This document shows positions 63,081-64,000 of a DNA stretch of 64,000 bases, in pieces. The DNA lies in assembly GCA_022483465.1 (NCBI GenBank), contig JAKVNF010000002.1, positions 62,001 to 126,000 on the forward strand, read 5' to 3'. Both the position numbers and the translations under genes were made by a program. The first letter of the stretch is position 1. Each line of letters begins with the position of its first letter. Origin of the DNA: Lachnospiraceae bacterium. Lineage in GTDB: Bacteria > Bacillota > Clostridia > Lachnospirales > Lachnospiraceae. Under the pieces are notes generated by a model. The model had not been told where the DNA came from and did no database searches. It saw only the letters and a program-made list of their open reading frames with translations.

Positions 63081-63785
63081 ATGGCAGAGGGTGTGGATCC
63101 CGAGGCACTGGACAATCCCTACTTCGAGGTCACCGGGATGGTGATCGAGGTGCGCCCCATCGGGGAGTACGACAGGAGAGTGGTGCTCCTCACGAGAGAG
63201 CGGGGCAAGATCAGCGCCTTTGCCAAGAGCGCCAGAAAGCCCACCGCCCCGCTCCACGGGACGACCGATCTCTTTGCCTTCGGGACCTTCCGACTCTTTG
63301 CGGGCAAGAGCTCCTACACCCTGACCGAGGCCTCGATTCTGAACTACTTCGAGAGCTTCCGCACGGACATCGAGGGCGCCATGTACGGCGCCTACTTCTG
63401 CGAGGTGCTGGAGTACGCGACCCGGGAGAACAACGACGAGGCGCTGCTCCTTTTACTTGCCTACCAGTCCCTCCGGGCCCTGGAATCCAAGACCTTCCCG
63501 GACCGGTTCGTTAGGGCGGTCTTTGAGATCAAGCTGATTTGCCTCGAGGGCGAGTACCCGGGGCTTCCGAAGGAGGAATCCGTCTCCCCCGCCTGCATCA
63601 AGGCGGTGGACACGATCGCGAACGCCTCCATCGGAAAGCTCTACTCGTTCCTTCTGGACGAGAAGGCGGAGAGGGAGCTGGAGGGCGTTGCGAGGAGCAT
63701 GATGCACCGCGCCTTCGGGCCCCACATCTTCAAGAGCCTCCTGGTTCTGGAGTCGATGGGGATCGGAGAGGACAAGAAAACTTGA
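63081..63785 (+). CDS. recO: DNA repair protein RecO
   Basis: AAGGAGGTG precedes the start. The 234-residue protein has the N-terminal OB fold (VTGMVIEVRPIGEYDRRVVL, RGKISAFAKSARKP) and the helical C-terminal domain (RFVRAVFEIKLICLEGEYPG). The Cys-rich zinc site of many RecO proteins is mostly absent; only single cysteines remain. RecO loads RecA with RecR. The era-recO order is common in Firmicutes. Confidence 0.93.
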   Translation: MAEGVDPEALDNPYFEVTGMVIEVRPIGEYDRRVVLLTRERGKISAFAKSARKPTAPLHGTTDLFAFGTFRLFAGKSSYTLTEASILNYFESFRTDIEGAMYGAYFCEVLEYATRENNDEALLLLLAYQSLRALESKTFPDRFVRAVFEIKLICLEGEYPGLPKEESVSPACIKAVDTIANASIGKLYSFLLDEKAERELEGVARSMMHRAFGPHIFKSLLVLESMGIGEDKKT

Positions 63786-63810
63786 AATATCGCAACAGAG
63801 AGGGTAGAGC

Positions 63811-64000
63811 GTGAACGAAAGGAAGCCCCCGGAAAATTTCAAAAAGAGAAAAAAGCAGGACCCGGCGGGACTAGTGGCAGCAGGCATGCTGGCAGCCGGG
63901 TTTCTGTTTTTTTGCGTTCCGACGGCAAGGCGTCTGGTGCAGGCCAAGGTGCAGGATAAGGAAAGCGCCCCCATCGAAGACGCAGCCGAGGAGATGGAAC
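63811..64000 (+). CDS. Membrane protein of unknown function, 3' truncated by the window edge
   Basis: A GTG start at 63811 has AGAGGGTAGAGC upstream. The first 63 codons encode a basic N-terminus (NERKPPENFKKRKKQ), a membrane helix (LVAAGMLAAGFLFFCVPTAR) and an acidic continuation. The frame is open to the window end. It is probably co-transcribed with recO. No family can be assigned from this part. Confidence 0.6.
   Translation, partial: MNERKPPENFKKRKKQDPAGLVAAGMLAAGFLFFCVPTARRLVQAKVQDKESAPIEDAAEEME

Noticed and set aside
1-64000. tRNA or rRNA genes and riboswitches
   Set aside because: No conserved tRNA arms, rRNA segments or riboswitch cores were recognised by eye. A covariance-model scan would be decisive.

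Overview
The window is about 60% G+C with dense operons and strong AAGGAGG-type ribosome binding sites. Its content (arginine and pyrimidine genes, era-recO, sbcDC, many secreted lipoproteins, a TAXI-type TRAP system, oleate hydratase, phd-doc and relB/dinJ modules, IS1595, ISL3 and ISAzo13 elements) suggests a high-G+C member of the Clostridia, probably a Lachnospiraceae-like gut anaerobe. That placement is inferred from gene content and style, not from a marker-gene comparison.

Layout. 1-5.3 kb is a sugar-utilisation segment: the 3' part of a DUF4038/DUF5605-type glycoside hydrolase, a SASA-type esterase and an IlvD/Edd sugar-acid dehydratase. A MITE and a deletion relic (DeoR and HAD fragments) lie between the hydrolase and the esterase. 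5.4-12 kb holds a GGDEF protein, a cytidylate-kinase-like protein, and a TAXI receptor plus TRAP permease whose permease gene is split by an ISAzo13-family element. 12-18.9 kb is an accessory island. It contains a DinJ antitoxin with a MITE-split YafQ toxin, a RelB antitoxin with a frameshifted YoeB toxin, an apparently intact Phd-Doc pair, an HNH nuclease, decayed transposase pieces, a complete ISL3-family element, and an unexplained degenerate tandem array of about 23-nt period. 18.9-25.4 kb holds a translationally coupled AAA+/unknown/VWA operon resembling RavA-ViaA, then oleate hydratase. 25.5-33 kb holds a MacAB-like efflux system with a very long adaptor hairpin, followed by secreted proteins (SIMPL, SGNH, CAP). 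33.3-39.7 kb holds sbcDC and pyrBI.

40.4-42.7 kb is a second mobile spot, where a complete IS1595-family element splits an alpha/beta hydrolase and a third MITE lies beside it. The MITE ends match the IS1595 ends and all four insertions have perfect 8-bp target duplications, so the IS1595 transposase is the probable mover of the MITEs. 42.7-50.1 kb holds a DUF2156 protein and the arginine pathway (argG divergent from GNAT-argJ-argB-argD) around a control region with a canonical ARG box and four ATGCAT half-sites spaced 21, 21 and 20 bp. 50.1-64 kb holds an orphan solute-binding protein, a ComEA-like lipoprotein, a response regulator/kinase/GerMN-lipoprotein operon, a sigma/anti-sigma cluster, an M16C peptidase, a DUF4349 lipoprotein, era, recO and the start of another membrane protein.

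The main theme is repeated gene interruption by mobile elements. Each of the IS-split or MITE-split genes is restored in frame when the element and one target duplication are removed, so these insertions look recent. No tRNA, rRNA or CRISPR array was recognised.
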